Shown one piece after another: positions 7,869 through 15,612 of a DNA stretch of 16,299 bases. How positions within the stretch are numbered: position 1 is the first letter of the stretch; each line of letters starts with the position of its first letter. The notes below the pieces were generated by a model. That model did no database searches. It was given only the letters and a program-made list of their open reading frames with translations, and was not told the origin of the DNA. This stretch comes from Ruminococcaceae bacterium UBA3818 (lineage in GTDB: Bacteria > Bacillota > Clostridia > Oscillospirales > Ruminococcaceae): positions 1 to 16,299 of the forward strand of contig DFDW01000002.1 of assembly GCA_002369315.1 (NCBI GenBank), in the 5' to 3' direction. The position numbers were made by a program, and so were the translations under genes.

Positions 7869-8915
7869 TTACATTTTTTCAATCTCGGACAAAAGGACGT
7901 TCAGGATGTCCTTTTCCGGGAATTTTCCTAAAACCTTTCCCTTTTTAAACAACAGCGCTTCTCCCGCGCCGCCAGCGATTCCGATATCCGCTTCTCTGGC
8001 CTCACCCGGCCCGTTGACCGCACATCCCATCACCGCCACCGTAATGGGCTTTTGGCAGTCCCGCAATTTTTCTTCCACCTGGTTTGCCAGCGAAATCAAA
8101 TCGATATTGGTCCGCCCGCAGGTGGGACAGGACACAATGCGCGCTCCCTCATCCCGTACACCGATGGCTTTGAGGATGTCTTTCGCCGCCGCGATTTCCC
8201 GAACCGGATCGTCGGTCAGGGATACGCGAATGGTGTCTCCAATCCCATCCATCAAAAGAGAACCGATGCCCGCCGCCGATTTGATCAGCCCCATCCGTTC
8301 GGTACCCGCTTCGGTCACGCCCAAGTGCAAAGGATATGTGCACCGTTGGGCCGCCAGCCGGTAAGCTTCCACCATTGTTTTTACGTCAGAGGATTTCATA
8401 GAAATGACAATATCGTCAAAATCATTCTTTTCCAACAGGGACACATGGCGCATGGCGCTTTCCACCAGTGCTTCCGCTGTGGGCGCGCCGTACTTTTCCA
8501 GCAAATCCTTTTCCAGCGAGCCGCCGTTCACCCCGATGCGAATGGGAATATTCCTGGATTTGCACGCTTTTACAACCGCCCGTACGCGGCTTTTATCCCC
8601 GATGTTGCCGGGGTTGATCCGCACCTTGTCAATTCCTGCCGCCGCGCATTCCAGCGCCAGCCGGTAATCGAAATGGATATCCGCCACCAACGGGATGCGG
8701 ATCTGGCTTTTGATGGCGTCCACCAACCGAACCGCTTCCATATCCGGAATCGCCACCCGAACGATCTCGCAGCCGGCTTTTTCCAACTCCATCGCCTGCC
8801 GGACATTACCTTCCACATCCGCCGCGGGCCGATTGAGCATCGACTGGATACTTACCGGTGCGTCCCCGCCGATGGGCACCTCACCTGCTTTTACCTGCTT
8901 GGAAACACGAATCAT
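7869..8915 (-). CDS. ispG: 4-hydroxy-3-methylbut-2-en-1-yl diphosphate synthase (flavodoxin/ferredoxin), iron-sulfur enzyme
   Basis: Penultimate step of the MEP isoprenoid pathway: reduces methylerythritol cyclodiphosphate to HMBPP using a [4Fe-4S] cluster. 348 residues, the two-domain bacterial form without the plant-type insert. The N-terminal barrel carries IGGDAPVSIQSM, VADIHFDYRLA and KVRINPGNIG (98-107). The C-terminal cluster ligands are Cys263 and Cys266 (SCPTCGRTN) and Cys298 (VMGCAVNGPGEA), with the family spacing of 31 residues and catalytic Glu305. The ATG at 8915 is chosen: GGGGGTG lies upstream at good distance and MIRVSKQVKAG matches the normal start. An ATG at 8969 lies inside rseP without a ribosome site. 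It follows rseP by 25 bases. Together with dxr it puts two MEP enzymes in this operon. Confidence 0.97.
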   Translation of the reverse strand: MIRVSKQVKAGEVPIGGDAPVSIQSMLNRPAADVEGNVRQAMELEKAGCEIVRVAIPDMEAVRLVDAIKSQIRIPLVADIHFDYRLALECAAAGIDKVRINPGNIGDKSRVRAVVKACKSRNIPIRIGVNGGSLEKDLLEKYGAPTAEALVESAMRHVSLLEKNDFDDIVISMKSSDVKTMVEAYRLAAQRCTYPLHLGVTEAGTERMGLIKSAAGIGSLLMDGIGDTIRVSLTDDPVREIAAAKDILKAIGVRDEGARIVSCPTCGRTNIDLISLANQVEEKLRDCQKPITVAVMGCAVNGPGEAREADIGIAGGAGEALLFKKGKVLGKFPEKDILNVLLSEIEKM

Positions 8916-8940
8916 CCCATTCACCCCCGGATCGTCAAAT

Positions 8941-9960
8941 TTATCCTCGGAAGAGCCGTACAATATCATTAAAGGTTACAACAATCATCAATCCGAACAG
9001 CAGCACAAAGCCCAGCGCGTGGACGTACCCTTCGTATTTGGGATTGACCGGTTTGCCCCGCACCGCCTCGATCAGCAAAAACAAAAGCCGCCCGCCGTCC
9101 AGCGCGGGAATCGGCAAAAGGTTAAATACGCCGAGGTTGATGGTGATAAACGCCGCCAGCATCAAAAACGAAGTCAGTCCCATGGAACTTGCTTCTCCCA
9201 CGGCAGACGCCACCCCCACAGGTCCGGACAGCTGGTTGATCCCGAATTTACCGGTGACGATGTCGATCAGCGAAGTCCATACCAGTTTCGCCACTGTCCC
9301 GGTGTAGAAAAATGCCTGACGCAGGACGCCTCCCACTGTTTTTTCCTTGCCGTACACTTTGAAATCCAGCGTTGTGGTAACTGTTCCGTCCTCCATTTCC
9401 TCTGTCGAAAACGGAACATCGGTCAGCTCCAGTTTTTGGCCGTCCCGCAGAACGACCATATCCACAGCGCCGTCGGAATCCCGCATCATAGTATAGATAA
9501 TATCATAGTCGATGTGAATGGCCGAGCCGTTGATTTTTAAGATTTTATCATCCACCTGCAACATCTGGCTGCTGGAAGCCCCGTCCTCAAACCGGGCGAC
9601 GGTGGTGGTGCCAATGGCATTTTGCTGGCTGACAACGATCACCAACAGCAAAAAACCCAGCAGCAGGTTCATCAGGGCACCGGCAGTGACAATCCAAATC
9701 TTATTCCAAACCCGCGCCTTCGAAAAAGATCCCTCTTCCTCGCTTTCCTCGTCTTCGCCCTCCATACTGACAAATCCGCCGATCGGCAGCAGGCGCAGCG
9801 CATACTGCGTATCCTTTTTGCGGGTTTTCCAAATCACCGGACCCATGCCCAGCGCGAATTCATTGACTTTGACGCCCGACAGTTTGGCGGTGATAAAATG
9901 GCCAAACTCATGGATAAAAATCAGCACCCCGAATAAGAGGACGGTCAAAACAATACCCAA
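8941..9960 (-). CDS. rseP: RseP/RasP-type site-2 membrane zinc metalloprotease
   Basis: Intramembrane protease that cuts membrane-anchored regulators such as anti-sigma factors; 339 residues. The zinc motif HEFGH (17-21) lies in the first membrane segment and the third ligand is Asp288 in NLLPIPALDGG (280-290) near the C-terminus. One PDZ domain (about 115-185) lies between, with further hydrophobic segments near 90-110, 262-282 and 313-333. An acidic stretch (GEDEESEEEG, 68-77) lies in the first cytoplasmic loop. The start is a TTG: GGGGG sits 9 bases upstream and the protein begins in register with the family. The 124-base gap upstream to dxr shows no strong terminator or promoter that I could identify. 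Confidence 0.96.
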   Translation of the reverse strand: MGIVLTVLLFGVLIFIHEFGHFITAKLSGVKVNEFALGMGPVIWKTRKKDTQYALRLLPIGGFVSMEGEDEESEEEGSFSKARVWNKIWIVTAGALMNLLLGFLLLVIVVSQQNAIGTTTVARFEDGASSSQMLQVDDKILKINGSAIHIDYDIIYTMMRDSDGAVDMVVLRDGQKLELTDVPFSTEEMEDGTVTTTLDFKVYGKEKTVGGVLRQAFFYTGTVAKLVWTSLIDIVTGKFGINQLSGPVGVASAVGEASSMGLTSFLMLAAFITINLGVFNLLPIPALDGGRLLFLLIEAVRGKPVNPKYEGYVHALGFVLLFGLMIVVTFNDIVRLFRG

Positions 9961-10084
9961 AGTCGAAATCCCCCTTTGCCGCGTTTTGCAGCTCTCTTTT
10001 TGTGAAAAACAAGAACAGGCGGTCTGTGTTCCGCTCTGCTCCGACGAAAAATCATTTATTCCAATAGGATGTTTTGGAAAGCCT

Positions 10085-11236
10085 TTATCCGCAATGCTCC
10101 CTTACGAACCGACGCGCTTCTTTTTCTGCCCAGAACACATCCTCCAGCGTATAATCCAGCGGCATCCGCTGGGCAAAAGCCGCCTGCTCCACCAGTTCGC
10201 CAATCTGCAAAAACCGGATTTTTTCTGCCCGGAACAACGCAACCGCCTCTTCGTTCGCAGCATTGGCGGCGCAAGGATACAATCCTCCCATCCGGGCCGC
10301 ATCCATGCAAACCCGCAGGCAGGAGAACGTATCCGTATCCGGGCGATAGAAAGTCAGCTTGCCATAATCCGCCAACGAAAGCGGCTTTACTGCGCTTGGC
10401 TTACGATCCGGATAAGTCATGGCATATTGGATAGGGATCTGCATATCCGGTACCCCCAATTGAGCGATACAGGAACCATCTACAAATTCCACCATCGAAT
10501 GGATCACGCTTTCCCGGTGGACCACCACCTCGATGTCATCCACCGGCTTTTGGAACAGCCAGCTGGCCTCAATGACCTCCAGTCCTTTGTTCATCAAGGT
10601 GGAAGAATCGATGGTCAGCTTGGCGCCCATGACCCAGTTGGGATGGCGCAGCGCCTGCTTCACCGTGACCTGCTCCAATTCTTCCCGCTTTTTCCCGAAA
10701 AAGGGACCGCCGGAAGCGGTTAAAATAATTTTATGCAGCGCATCCTTCTTAGGATTCCCCTGCAAACACTGAAAAATTGCCGAATGCTCGCTGTCTACCG
10801 GCAGGATGCGCACCTTTTTTTGCCGCGCCGCATTCATGACCAGTTGTCCGCCGGCCACCAGGGTTTCTTTGTTGGCAAGAGCCAAGTCTGTCCCCGCTTC
10901 AATGGCAGCCAAGGTCGGCCGCAGACCAATCATACCCACCACCGAATTGAGCACCAAATCGTTTTCCGGCAAAGACGCGATATGGCAAAGGCCCTCCATC
11001 CCGCACAGGACCTGCGTGCCGGTATCCGCCAAGCGGATTTTCAAGTCCAACGCCGCCTGCGGGTCCATCATGACCGCGTACCGGGGCGAAAAGGCCCTGG
11101 CCTGCTGCTCGATCAAATCGGTGCTTGTATTGGCAGAGATGGCTTCCACCTGGCATCCCAATCGGCGTACTACCTGCAGCGCCTGCGTTCCAATCGAGCC
11201 AGTGGAACCCAATATCGTAATTCTTTTCTGTTTCAT
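10085..11236 (-). CDS. dxr: 1-deoxy-D-xylulose 5-phosphate reductoisomerase
   Basis: First committed step of the MEP pathway: converts DXP to MEP with NADPH and a divalent metal. 383 residues, standard length. The N-terminal nucleotide fold shows ILGSTGSIGTQAL (8-20) and LANKETLVAGG (120-130). Metal ligands are Asp148 and Glu150 (PVDSEHSAIF) and Glu220 (MNKGLEVIEA), with Asn216 and Lys217 beside it. LTASGGPFF (172-180) is part of the substrate site. The GGAGG ribosome site is 6 bases before the ATG, and 21 bases separate the start from the cdsA stop. Confidence 0.98.
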   Translation of the reverse strand: MKQKRITILGSTGSIGTQALQVVRRLGCQVEAISANTSTDLIEQQARAFSPRYAVMMDPQAALDLKIRLADTGTQVLCGMEGLCHIASLPENDLVLNSVVGMIGLRPTLAAIEAGTDLALANKETLVAGGQLVMNAARQKKVRILPVDSEHSAIFQCLQGNPKKDALHKIILTASGGPFFGKKREELEQVTVKQALRHPNWVMGAKLTIDSSTLMNKGLEVIEASWLFQKPVDDIEVVVHRESVIHSMVEFVDGSCIAQLGVPDMQIPIQYAMTYPDRKPSAVKPLSLADYGKLTFYRPDTDTFSCLRVCMDAARMGGLYPCAANAANEEAVALFRAEKIRFLQIGELVEQAAFAQRMPLDYTLEDVFWAEKEARRFVREHCG

Positions 11237-11257
11237 ACATGTCCTCCAAAGCGGCTG

Positions 11258-12094
11258 TCAGACAATGGGAAACAGCCGGATAAACAAAAACAAAAGAGGC
11301 GCCACAAAGAAAACGCTGTCAAACCGGTCCACGATTCCGCCGTGGCCGGGCATCAGAGAGCCGTAATCCTTCACGCCGCACTGCCGTTTCACCAGCGAAG
11401 CGGACAAATCCCCCAGCATCGAAACCAATGACGCTACCGGCGTTAAAAACAGCAGCAAAAGATAATTGGTTTCCAGATGGATATCCCAAATATCGGTACA
11501 GATCCACTGATACAGACAGGACAGCAGAAACACCGTAGCGATGCAGAATACGACGCCTCCTACAGCGCCTTCCACTGTTTTCTTCGGGCTGATTTCCGGT
11601 GCCATTTTATGTTTTCCCATCGTAACGCCGAACAGATACGCTCCTGTATCGGTCAGCCAGGCCAGGCCGAAAACCAAAAGGGTATAGTAGATTCCCTCCG
11701 CCGCTGTTTCGCTGATTTCCCGAAGCCAGATCAGCGTGCTGGTCGTATAGCTGATCACGAATGTGGCAGCAAAAGCCGACGCCACCTTCGAGTAATTCAG
11801 CGTTTTGTGATAAAACAGCAGAATTCCAAAAAGCGCCACTGCAAAGATCGCCCCGCAATACGGCAGCCACTGTGTTCTTTGCTGCGCGCTCAAAAAAGGA
11901 AGCAAGCATCCAAAAAGCATGCAGGTAGCGGACAGCAGTTTATTTTCCCATACGCCAATTACATGGAATATTTCATACAACGCCAAAAAGATAATAGCCG
12001 CCACGCTGATATTGATGATAACCGTATGATACCATGTTAAAACGGCAAAAAAAATCGCCAGTCCTACCACAGCCGTTATAATGCGCTGTTTCAT
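11258..12094 (-). CDS. cdsA: Phosphatidate cytidylyltransferase (CDP-diglyceride synthase)
   Basis: Makes CDP-diacylglycerol from CTP and phosphatidic acid, the branch point for phospholipids; polytopic membrane protein of 278 residues. The full CdsA signature is present at 233-259: S-L-V-K-R, then K-D-Y-G-S-L-M-PGHGG, then V-D-R-F-D. Hydrophobic segments fill most of the rest. The true start is the ATG at 12094, with GGAGG six bases upstream; it overlaps the uppS stop by one base (TGATG), so the two genes are very likely translationally coupled. The frame stays open to 12175 but that start lies inside uppS. Confidence 0.97.
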   Translation of the reverse strand: MKQRIITAVVGLAIFFAVLTWYHTVIINISVAAIIFLALYEIFHVIGVWENKLLSATCMLFGCLLPFLSAQQRTQWLPYCGAIFAVALFGILLFYHKTLNYSKVASAFAATFVISYTTSTLIWLREISETAAEGIYYTLLVFGLAWLTDTGAYLFGVTMGKHKMAPEISPKKTVEGAVGGVVFCIATVFLLSCLYQWICTDIWDIHLETNYLLLLFLTPVASLVSMLGDLSASLVKRQCGVKDYGSLMPGHGGIVDRFDSVFFVAPLLFLFIRLFPIV

Positions 12095-12813
12095 CAAATG
12101 CCTCCAAATCGTCTGTTTCGTTTTGTGTATTGGTCGATTGCCTGGTCCAGATGCGCCGTAGTGAAATCCGGCCAAAGCACATCCTGAAAGACAAACTCAG
12201 TATAAGCCAGCTGCCAGAGCAGAAAATTGGATAAGCGCAACTCCCCGCTTGGCCGGATCAGCAGATCCGGGTCCGGGATCCCGCCGGTATAAAGATAGCT
12301 TTCAAACAGGGATTCATCTATGCTGTCAGGATCCAGCTTTCCCTGTGCCGCCATCCGTGCCAGTTCTCGTGCGCTGCTCACGATTTCCGCCCGGCCGCCA
12401 TAATTTAGGGCAATGCAAATGGTGATTCCCGTATTGTTCGCGCTTTCCCGTTCCACGTTCTCCATCAGCCGCTGCAGATCGTCAGCCAGCGGTGTACGAT
12501 CTCCCAGAAACAGCAGCCGGGCATCCTTTCTCGTCTGTTTGGAAGCCTCTTTCAGATAGCTGCGCAGCAGTTCCATGATCGCGTTCACTTCGTTTTGGGG
12601 CCTTTTCCAATTTTCAGTGGAAAAGGCATAAGCTGTAACATATTTTACCCCAATCTTCCGACAGTAATCGCAGATGTTCTGAAACACCTTTGCCCCCTGC
12701 TTATGGCCGGCATTGCGCGGAAGCCCTCGCCGCTTGGCCCAGCGCCCATTTCCGTCCATGATGATGGCAATATGCGCCGGAACCGGTAAAGCCCCTGTTT
12801 TACCTTCTGGCAT
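12094..12813 (-). CDS. uppS: Undecaprenyl diphosphate synthase (cis-prenyltransferase)
   Basis: Extends farnesyl diphosphate with isopentenyl units to the C55 carrier lipid for cell-wall synthesis. 239 residues, normal size. Family motifs in order: HIAIIMDGNGRWAKRRG (14-30) with catalytic Asp20, GHKQG (36-40), YAFSTENWKRP (62-72), LNYGGRAEI (136-144), and DLLIRPSGELRLSNFLLWQ (183-201) followed by YTEFVF. The ATG at 12813 has AGGAGAG about 8 bases upstream; longer in-frame extensions lack family similarity. It uses the product line fed by dxr and ispG of the same operon. Confidence 0.97.
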   Translation of the reverse strand: MPEGKTGALPVPAHIAIIMDGNGRWAKRRGLPRNAGHKQGAKVFQNICDYCRKIGVKYVTAYAFSTENWKRPQNEVNAIMELLRSYLKEASKQTRKDARLLFLGDRTPLADDLQRLMENVERESANNTGITICIALNYGGRAEIVSSARELARMAAQGKLDPDSIDESLFESYLYTGGIPDPDLLIRPSGELRLSNFLLWQLAYTEFVFQDVLWPDFTTAHLDQAIDQYTKRNRRFGGI

Positions 12814-12873
12814 AAATAAATCTCTCCTATGCGTTGGCCGCCAAAGACAGATCGCGGCTTCTGAAATTCGTTG

Positions 12874-12903
12874 AAAAGGCATAGGCGAAGCCTATGCCTT
12901 TTT
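12874..12903 (-). terminator. Intra-operon hairpin between frr and uppS, possible partial terminator
   Basis: A 13-base perfect stem (12874-12886 with 12890-12902; core AAAAGGCATAGGC) with a three-base loop lies in the 109-base gap after the frr stop. In the direction of the operon it is followed by only four Ts within and after the stem and then C, so it may terminate inefficiently or act in RNA processing. On the opposite strand there are five Ts. No clear promoter was seen between it and uppS, so read-through into uppS is expected. Confidence 0.6.
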
Positions 12904-12922
12904 CATCCTCACCAGTTCTATT

Positions 12923-13477
12923 TTAGATTTCCATGATTTCTTTTTCTTTCGCCGCAGACATTTTGTCAATCTCTTTGCAGTACTTATCGGTCAAATCCTG
13001 GATATCCTTTTCATAGCCCTTCAAATCATCTTCGGTGATCTCCGAGCTTTTTTTCATAGCCTTGTATTTTTCCATCGCATCCCGGCGGATAGAGCGGATT
13101 GCCACCTTGGAATCCTCCGCCGTTTTGGCTACCTGACGGGTCAGCTCCCGGCGCCGCTCCTCAGTAGGCTGCGGAAAGGTCAGACGGATCACATTGCCGT
13201 CGTTGGTGGGGTTAATGCCGATGTCAGAGGCCAAAATCGCTTTTTCAATGCTTTTCAGCGTGGATTTATCCCACGGCTGAATCACCAGCGTACGCCCTTC
13301 CGAAACCGTTACAGCCGCCATCGCGTTGATTGCCGTCGGAACGCCGTAATAATCGACCTGGACTTTATCCAGCACCGCCGGATTGGCCCGTCCCGCCCGG
13401 ATGGACGAAAACTCATGGTTCAGCGCGCCGATGGTTTTTGTCATTTTCTCGTCGTACAGTTTCAGATGCTCTTTCAT
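12923..13477 (-). CDS. frr: Ribosome recycling factor
   Basis: Splits post-termination ribosomes together with EF-G. 184 residues, the typical length. Hallmarks are SIRAGRANPAVLDKVQVDYYG (start of the first helix and hinge), VIQPWDKS, IEKAILASDIGINPTNDG and IRLTFPQPTEERRREL, followed by RSIRRDAMEKYK and a charged helical C-terminus ending in AAKEKEIMEI. An AAGGGAG ribosome site stands about 7 bases before the ATG. It follows pyrH by 113 bases, with a GC-rich structured spacer between. Confidence 0.98.
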   Translation of the reverse strand: MKEHLKLYDEKMTKTIGALNHEFSSIRAGRANPAVLDKVQVDYYGVPTAINAMAAVTVSEGRTLVIQPWDKSTLKSIEKAILASDIGINPTNDGNVIRLTFPQPTEERRRELTRQVAKTAEDSKVAIRSIRRDAMEKYKAMKKSSEITEDDLKGYEKDIQDLTDKYCKEIDKMSAAKEKEIMEI

Positions 13478-13497
13478 AAAAACGCTCCCTTTCTCCG

Positions 13498-13521
13498 GCG
13501 GATGTTCCTGTTTTTATCCGC
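13498..13521 (-). other. Small stem-loop in the pyrH-frr spacer
   Basis: GCGGAT (13521-13516) pairs with ATCCGC (13503-13498) around a 12-base loop, just upstream of the frr ribosome site. The whole spacer 13478-13590 is rich in GGCGG and CCGG blocks that could form alternative pairings. It lacks a T-run, so it is not a terminator; any control role is inference. Confidence 0.3.
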
Positions 13522-13590
13522 AAGCCGCCTTTCCGCCGAAAAGTCCGGCCCTTACCGGCTGCCGAACCGGCCGCCGAATCACTTTTGCTT

Positions 13591-14301
13591 TTACTCTTCC
13601 GTCACCAGGGTGCCGATATCCTCTCCCCGCACCGCGCGGACCAGATTATCCGGATCACCGATGTCAAAAACCAGAACAGGGATGTGGTTATCTTTGCACA
13701 TGGATGCGGCCGTCATATCCATTACCGCCAACTCTTTGTTCAGCACCTCGGAAAAGGTAAGAGTATCATATTTTACCGCATCGGCATACTTGTGGGGGTC
13801 CTTATCATACACGCCGTCCACCATCGTCGCCTTCATCATAATCTGCGCCCCGATTTCCGCTGCCCGCAGCGAAGAGGCAGTATCGGTGGAAAAGAAAGGA
13901 TTGCCGGTACCGCAGCCAAAGACTACGACCCGCCCTTTTTCCAAATGTCGCACCGCACGCCCCCGGACATAAGGCTCTGCCACCTGCTGCATCGCAATGG
14001 CGGTCTGTACCCGAACCGGCACCTCCAGCTGTTCCAGCGCGTCGGCCAGCGCCAGCGCGTTGATAACCGTCCCCAACATGCCCATGTGATCCGCTCTGGT
14101 ACGGTCCATCTTGCCGCTGCTGCGGCCCCGCCAGAAGTTTCCGCCGCCTACGACGACGGCAACCTCCGCGCCCAGCTCCGTACATTTTTTAATGCTCTCG
14201 CAGATGCGCTGTACCACATTATAATCCAGTCCGAATTTCTGTTCGCCGGCCAGCGCCTCGCCAGACAGCTTCAGCAAAATCCGTTTATACTTCAAGCCCA
14301 T
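13591..14301 (-). CDS. pyrH: Uridylate kinase (UMP kinase)
   Basis: Phosphorylates UMP to UDP in pyrimidine nucleotide synthesis; hexameric bacterial form of the amino-acid-kinase fold, 236 residues. Motifs: ILLKLSGEALAG (8-19), VVVGGGNFWRGR (49-60), ADHMGMLGTVINALAL (70-85), FGCGTGNPFFSTDTAS (128-143) and KATMVDGVYDKDP (157-169). Three in-frame ATGs are possible (14337, 14316, 14301). The last is chosen because GGAGAG lies 7 bases upstream, the first two have none, and the promoter at 14347-14375 would place the transcript start almost on 14337. It heads the second transcription unit. Confidence 0.97.
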   Translation of the reverse strand: MGLKYKRILLKLSGEALAGEQKFGLDYNVVQRICESIKKCTELGAEVAVVVGGGNFWRGRSSGKMDRTRADHMGMLGTVINALALADALEQLEVPVRVQTAIAMQQVAEPYVRGRAVRHLEKGRVVVFGCGTGNPFFSTDTASSLRAAEIGAQIMMKATMVDGVYDKDPHKYADAVKYDTLTFSEVLNKELAVMDMTAASMCKDNHIPVLVFDIGDPDNLVRAVRGEDIGTLVTEE

Positions 14302-14346
14302 GCAATCACTCTCCATTTTTTTGGGATCATTGCTCATTTTGTATCT

Positions 14347-14375
14347 ATTTTACAATATTGGCCCATACCTGTAAA
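14347..14375 (-). promoter_or_regulatory. Sigma-A-type promoter upstream of pyrH
   Basis: Reading the minus strand, TTTACA (14375-14370) and TAAAAT (14352-14347) each match the -35 and -10 consensus in five of six bases with an ideal 17-base spacer. The transcript would start near 14340, giving a leader of about 40 bases to the ATG at 14301. Its place just after the tsf terminator fits a separate pyrH-onward transcription unit. Confidence 0.75.
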
Positions 14376-14496
14376 GCCTTTCTGTGCTTTTCTTTGTGAA
14401 AAAAGAAAAAGAGAAATATGAACTTTTTTCCAATCCGGGAAAGCTGCCGTAAAAAAATACGGAAAATCTGTTTGGCATCGATCTCCGCACGGCCGA

Positions 14497-14531
14497 CAAA
14501 AAGCGCAGGATACGTTTGTATCCTGCGCTTT
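14497..14531 (-). terminator. Intrinsic terminator after tsf
   Basis: A perfect 14-base stem (14500-14513 with 14518-14531; core AAAGCGCAGGATAC) with a four-base loop runs into five Ts in the direction of tsf. It lies about 60 bases past the tsf stop and should end the rpsB-tsf transcript. The remaining sequence between tsf and pyrH (14376-14496) is A/T-rich with one small CCGTA/TACGG stem at 14449-14464 and no gene. Confidence 0.88.
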
Positions 14532-14591
14532 CACGCATCTTTACTCCTGCTTCTGCCTTTGCCCATTGGGCCAGCGGAGATTACAAAGACA

Positions 14592-15503
14592 TTATTTCAT
14601 CATGCTGGCAACTTCGTCAGCGAAGTTGTCCTCTCTTTTTTCCAGACCTTCGCCTTTTTCAAAACGGACAAAGCTGACCGCTTTGATCTCGCCGCCCAGC
14701 TCTTTGGCGCAGTTTTCAATGTATTTGGAAACGGTGATATCGCCGTCCTTAATGAAAGGCTGCTCCAGCAGGCAAACTTCTTTGTAGTATTTGTTGATTC
14801 TGCCCATAACCATTTTCTCGGCGATATTGGCAGGTTTGCCCTCGTTGATCGCCTGCTGGGTCAGAATCTCTTTTTCCTTGGCAATTTCGTCAGCCGGAAC
14901 GCTGGCTTTATCCAAATAGGTGGGGTTCGCCGCCGCGATCTGCATCGCAACGTCTTTGGCCATCGCTTTAAAGCCATCTTTCGCAGCGATATCCGCAGCC
15001 GTGTCAAATTTCACCATAACGCCGATTCTGCCGCCGCCATGGCTGTAGGTAACAACCTCGCCCTCGTATCTTTCGAAACGGCGAATCTTCATGTTCTCGC
15101 CAATGGTCAGGATTTTCTCACGCAGCGCCTCTTCCACGGTGAACTGATCATCCGCTTTGCAAGCCATCAGTTCTTCCACAGTAGCGGGATTCTGGTCCGC
15201 AACCGCTTTCGCGCAGGAAGCAACAAAGCTCTGGAAGCTTTCGTTTTTGGCGACAAAGTCAGTCTCAGCGTTGACTTCGATCACAACGCCGACTTTTTTC
15301 TCTTCGTCAACATAGGTATATACAATGCCTTCCGCAGCAATACGGCCGGATTTTTTCGCCTGGGCCGCCAGACCTTTTTCACGCAGCAGCTCAATTGCTT
15401 TTTCCATATCGCCGCCCGCCTCGGTCAGCGCTTTTTTGCAGTCCATCATGCCGCAGCCGGTTCTCTCGCGAAGATTCTGAACGTCTTTTGCAGTAAATGC
15501 CAT
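14592..15503 (-). CDS. tsf: Elongation factor Ts
   Basis: Nucleotide exchange factor for EF-Tu in translation; 303 residues. The N-terminal UBA-like domain shows AKDVQNLRERTGCGMMDCKKAL (EF-Ts signature, 5-26, interrupted here only in my quotation by the list), followed by AGGDMEKAIELLREKG. The second signature EVNAETDFVAKNE (76-88) is complete, with the EF-Tu-contacting TDFVAKN. The core continues through two subdomains and ends LEKREDNFADEVASMMK. AGGAGG sits 8 bases before the ATG. It follows rpsB by 109 bases, as in most bacteria. Confidence 0.98.
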   Translation of the reverse strand: MAFTAKDVQNLRERTGCGMMDCKKALTEAGGDMEKAIELLREKGLAAQAKKSGRIAAEGIVYTYVDEEKKVGVVIEVNAETDFVAKNESFQSFVASCAKAVADQNPATVEELMACKADDQFTVEEALREKILTIGENMKIRRFERYEGEVVTYSHGGGRIGVMVKFDTAADIAAKDGFKAMAKDVAMQIAAANPTYLDKASVPADEIAKEKEILTQQAINEGKPANIAEKMVMGRINKYYKEVCLLEQPFIKDGDITVSKYIENCAKELGGEIKAVSFVRFEKGEGLEKREDNFADEVASMMK

Positions 15504-15575
15504 GAAAAATTCCTCCTATTTCTATTTTTCGTCCTTTCGGATGTTTTTTCATCCGCTTTTATCGCACATCCCGTA

Positions 15576-15602
15576 AAATGCCCGGGACAAGCTCGGGCAT
15601 TT
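15576..15602 (-). other. Hairpin in the rpsB-tsf spacer
   Basis: AAATGCCCG (15602-15594) pairs perfectly with CGGGCATTT (15584-15576) around a nine-base loop, immediately after the rpsB stop. It is followed by only TTTT then ACGGG, so it looks like a weak terminator or processing site rather than a full stop. A second small stem CGGATG/CATCCG with an A6 loop lies at 15538-15555, close to the tsf ribosome site. Confidence 0.45.
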
Positions 15603-15612
15603 CGGTAAAATC

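Noticed and set aside
7847..7882. TTG at 7882 as polC start, giving 12 extra residues
   Set aside because: It lies inside the ispG 3' end without a ribosome site, whereas ATG 7846 has one at correct spacing.
8052..8972. A 306-residue plus-strand open frame opposite ispG
   Set aside because: Mirror of ispG codons; the minus-strand reading has the complete cluster-binding and catalytic residues.
9961..10084. Possible small gene or terminator between dxr and rseP
   Set aside because: No open frame with a ribosome site and only a weak imperfect stem; it looks like a plain spacer.
14418..15608. A 396-residue plus-strand open frame opposite tsf
   Set aside because: Antisense to tsf, which has both family signatures and an AGGAGG site; the plus frame is a by-product of codon bias.
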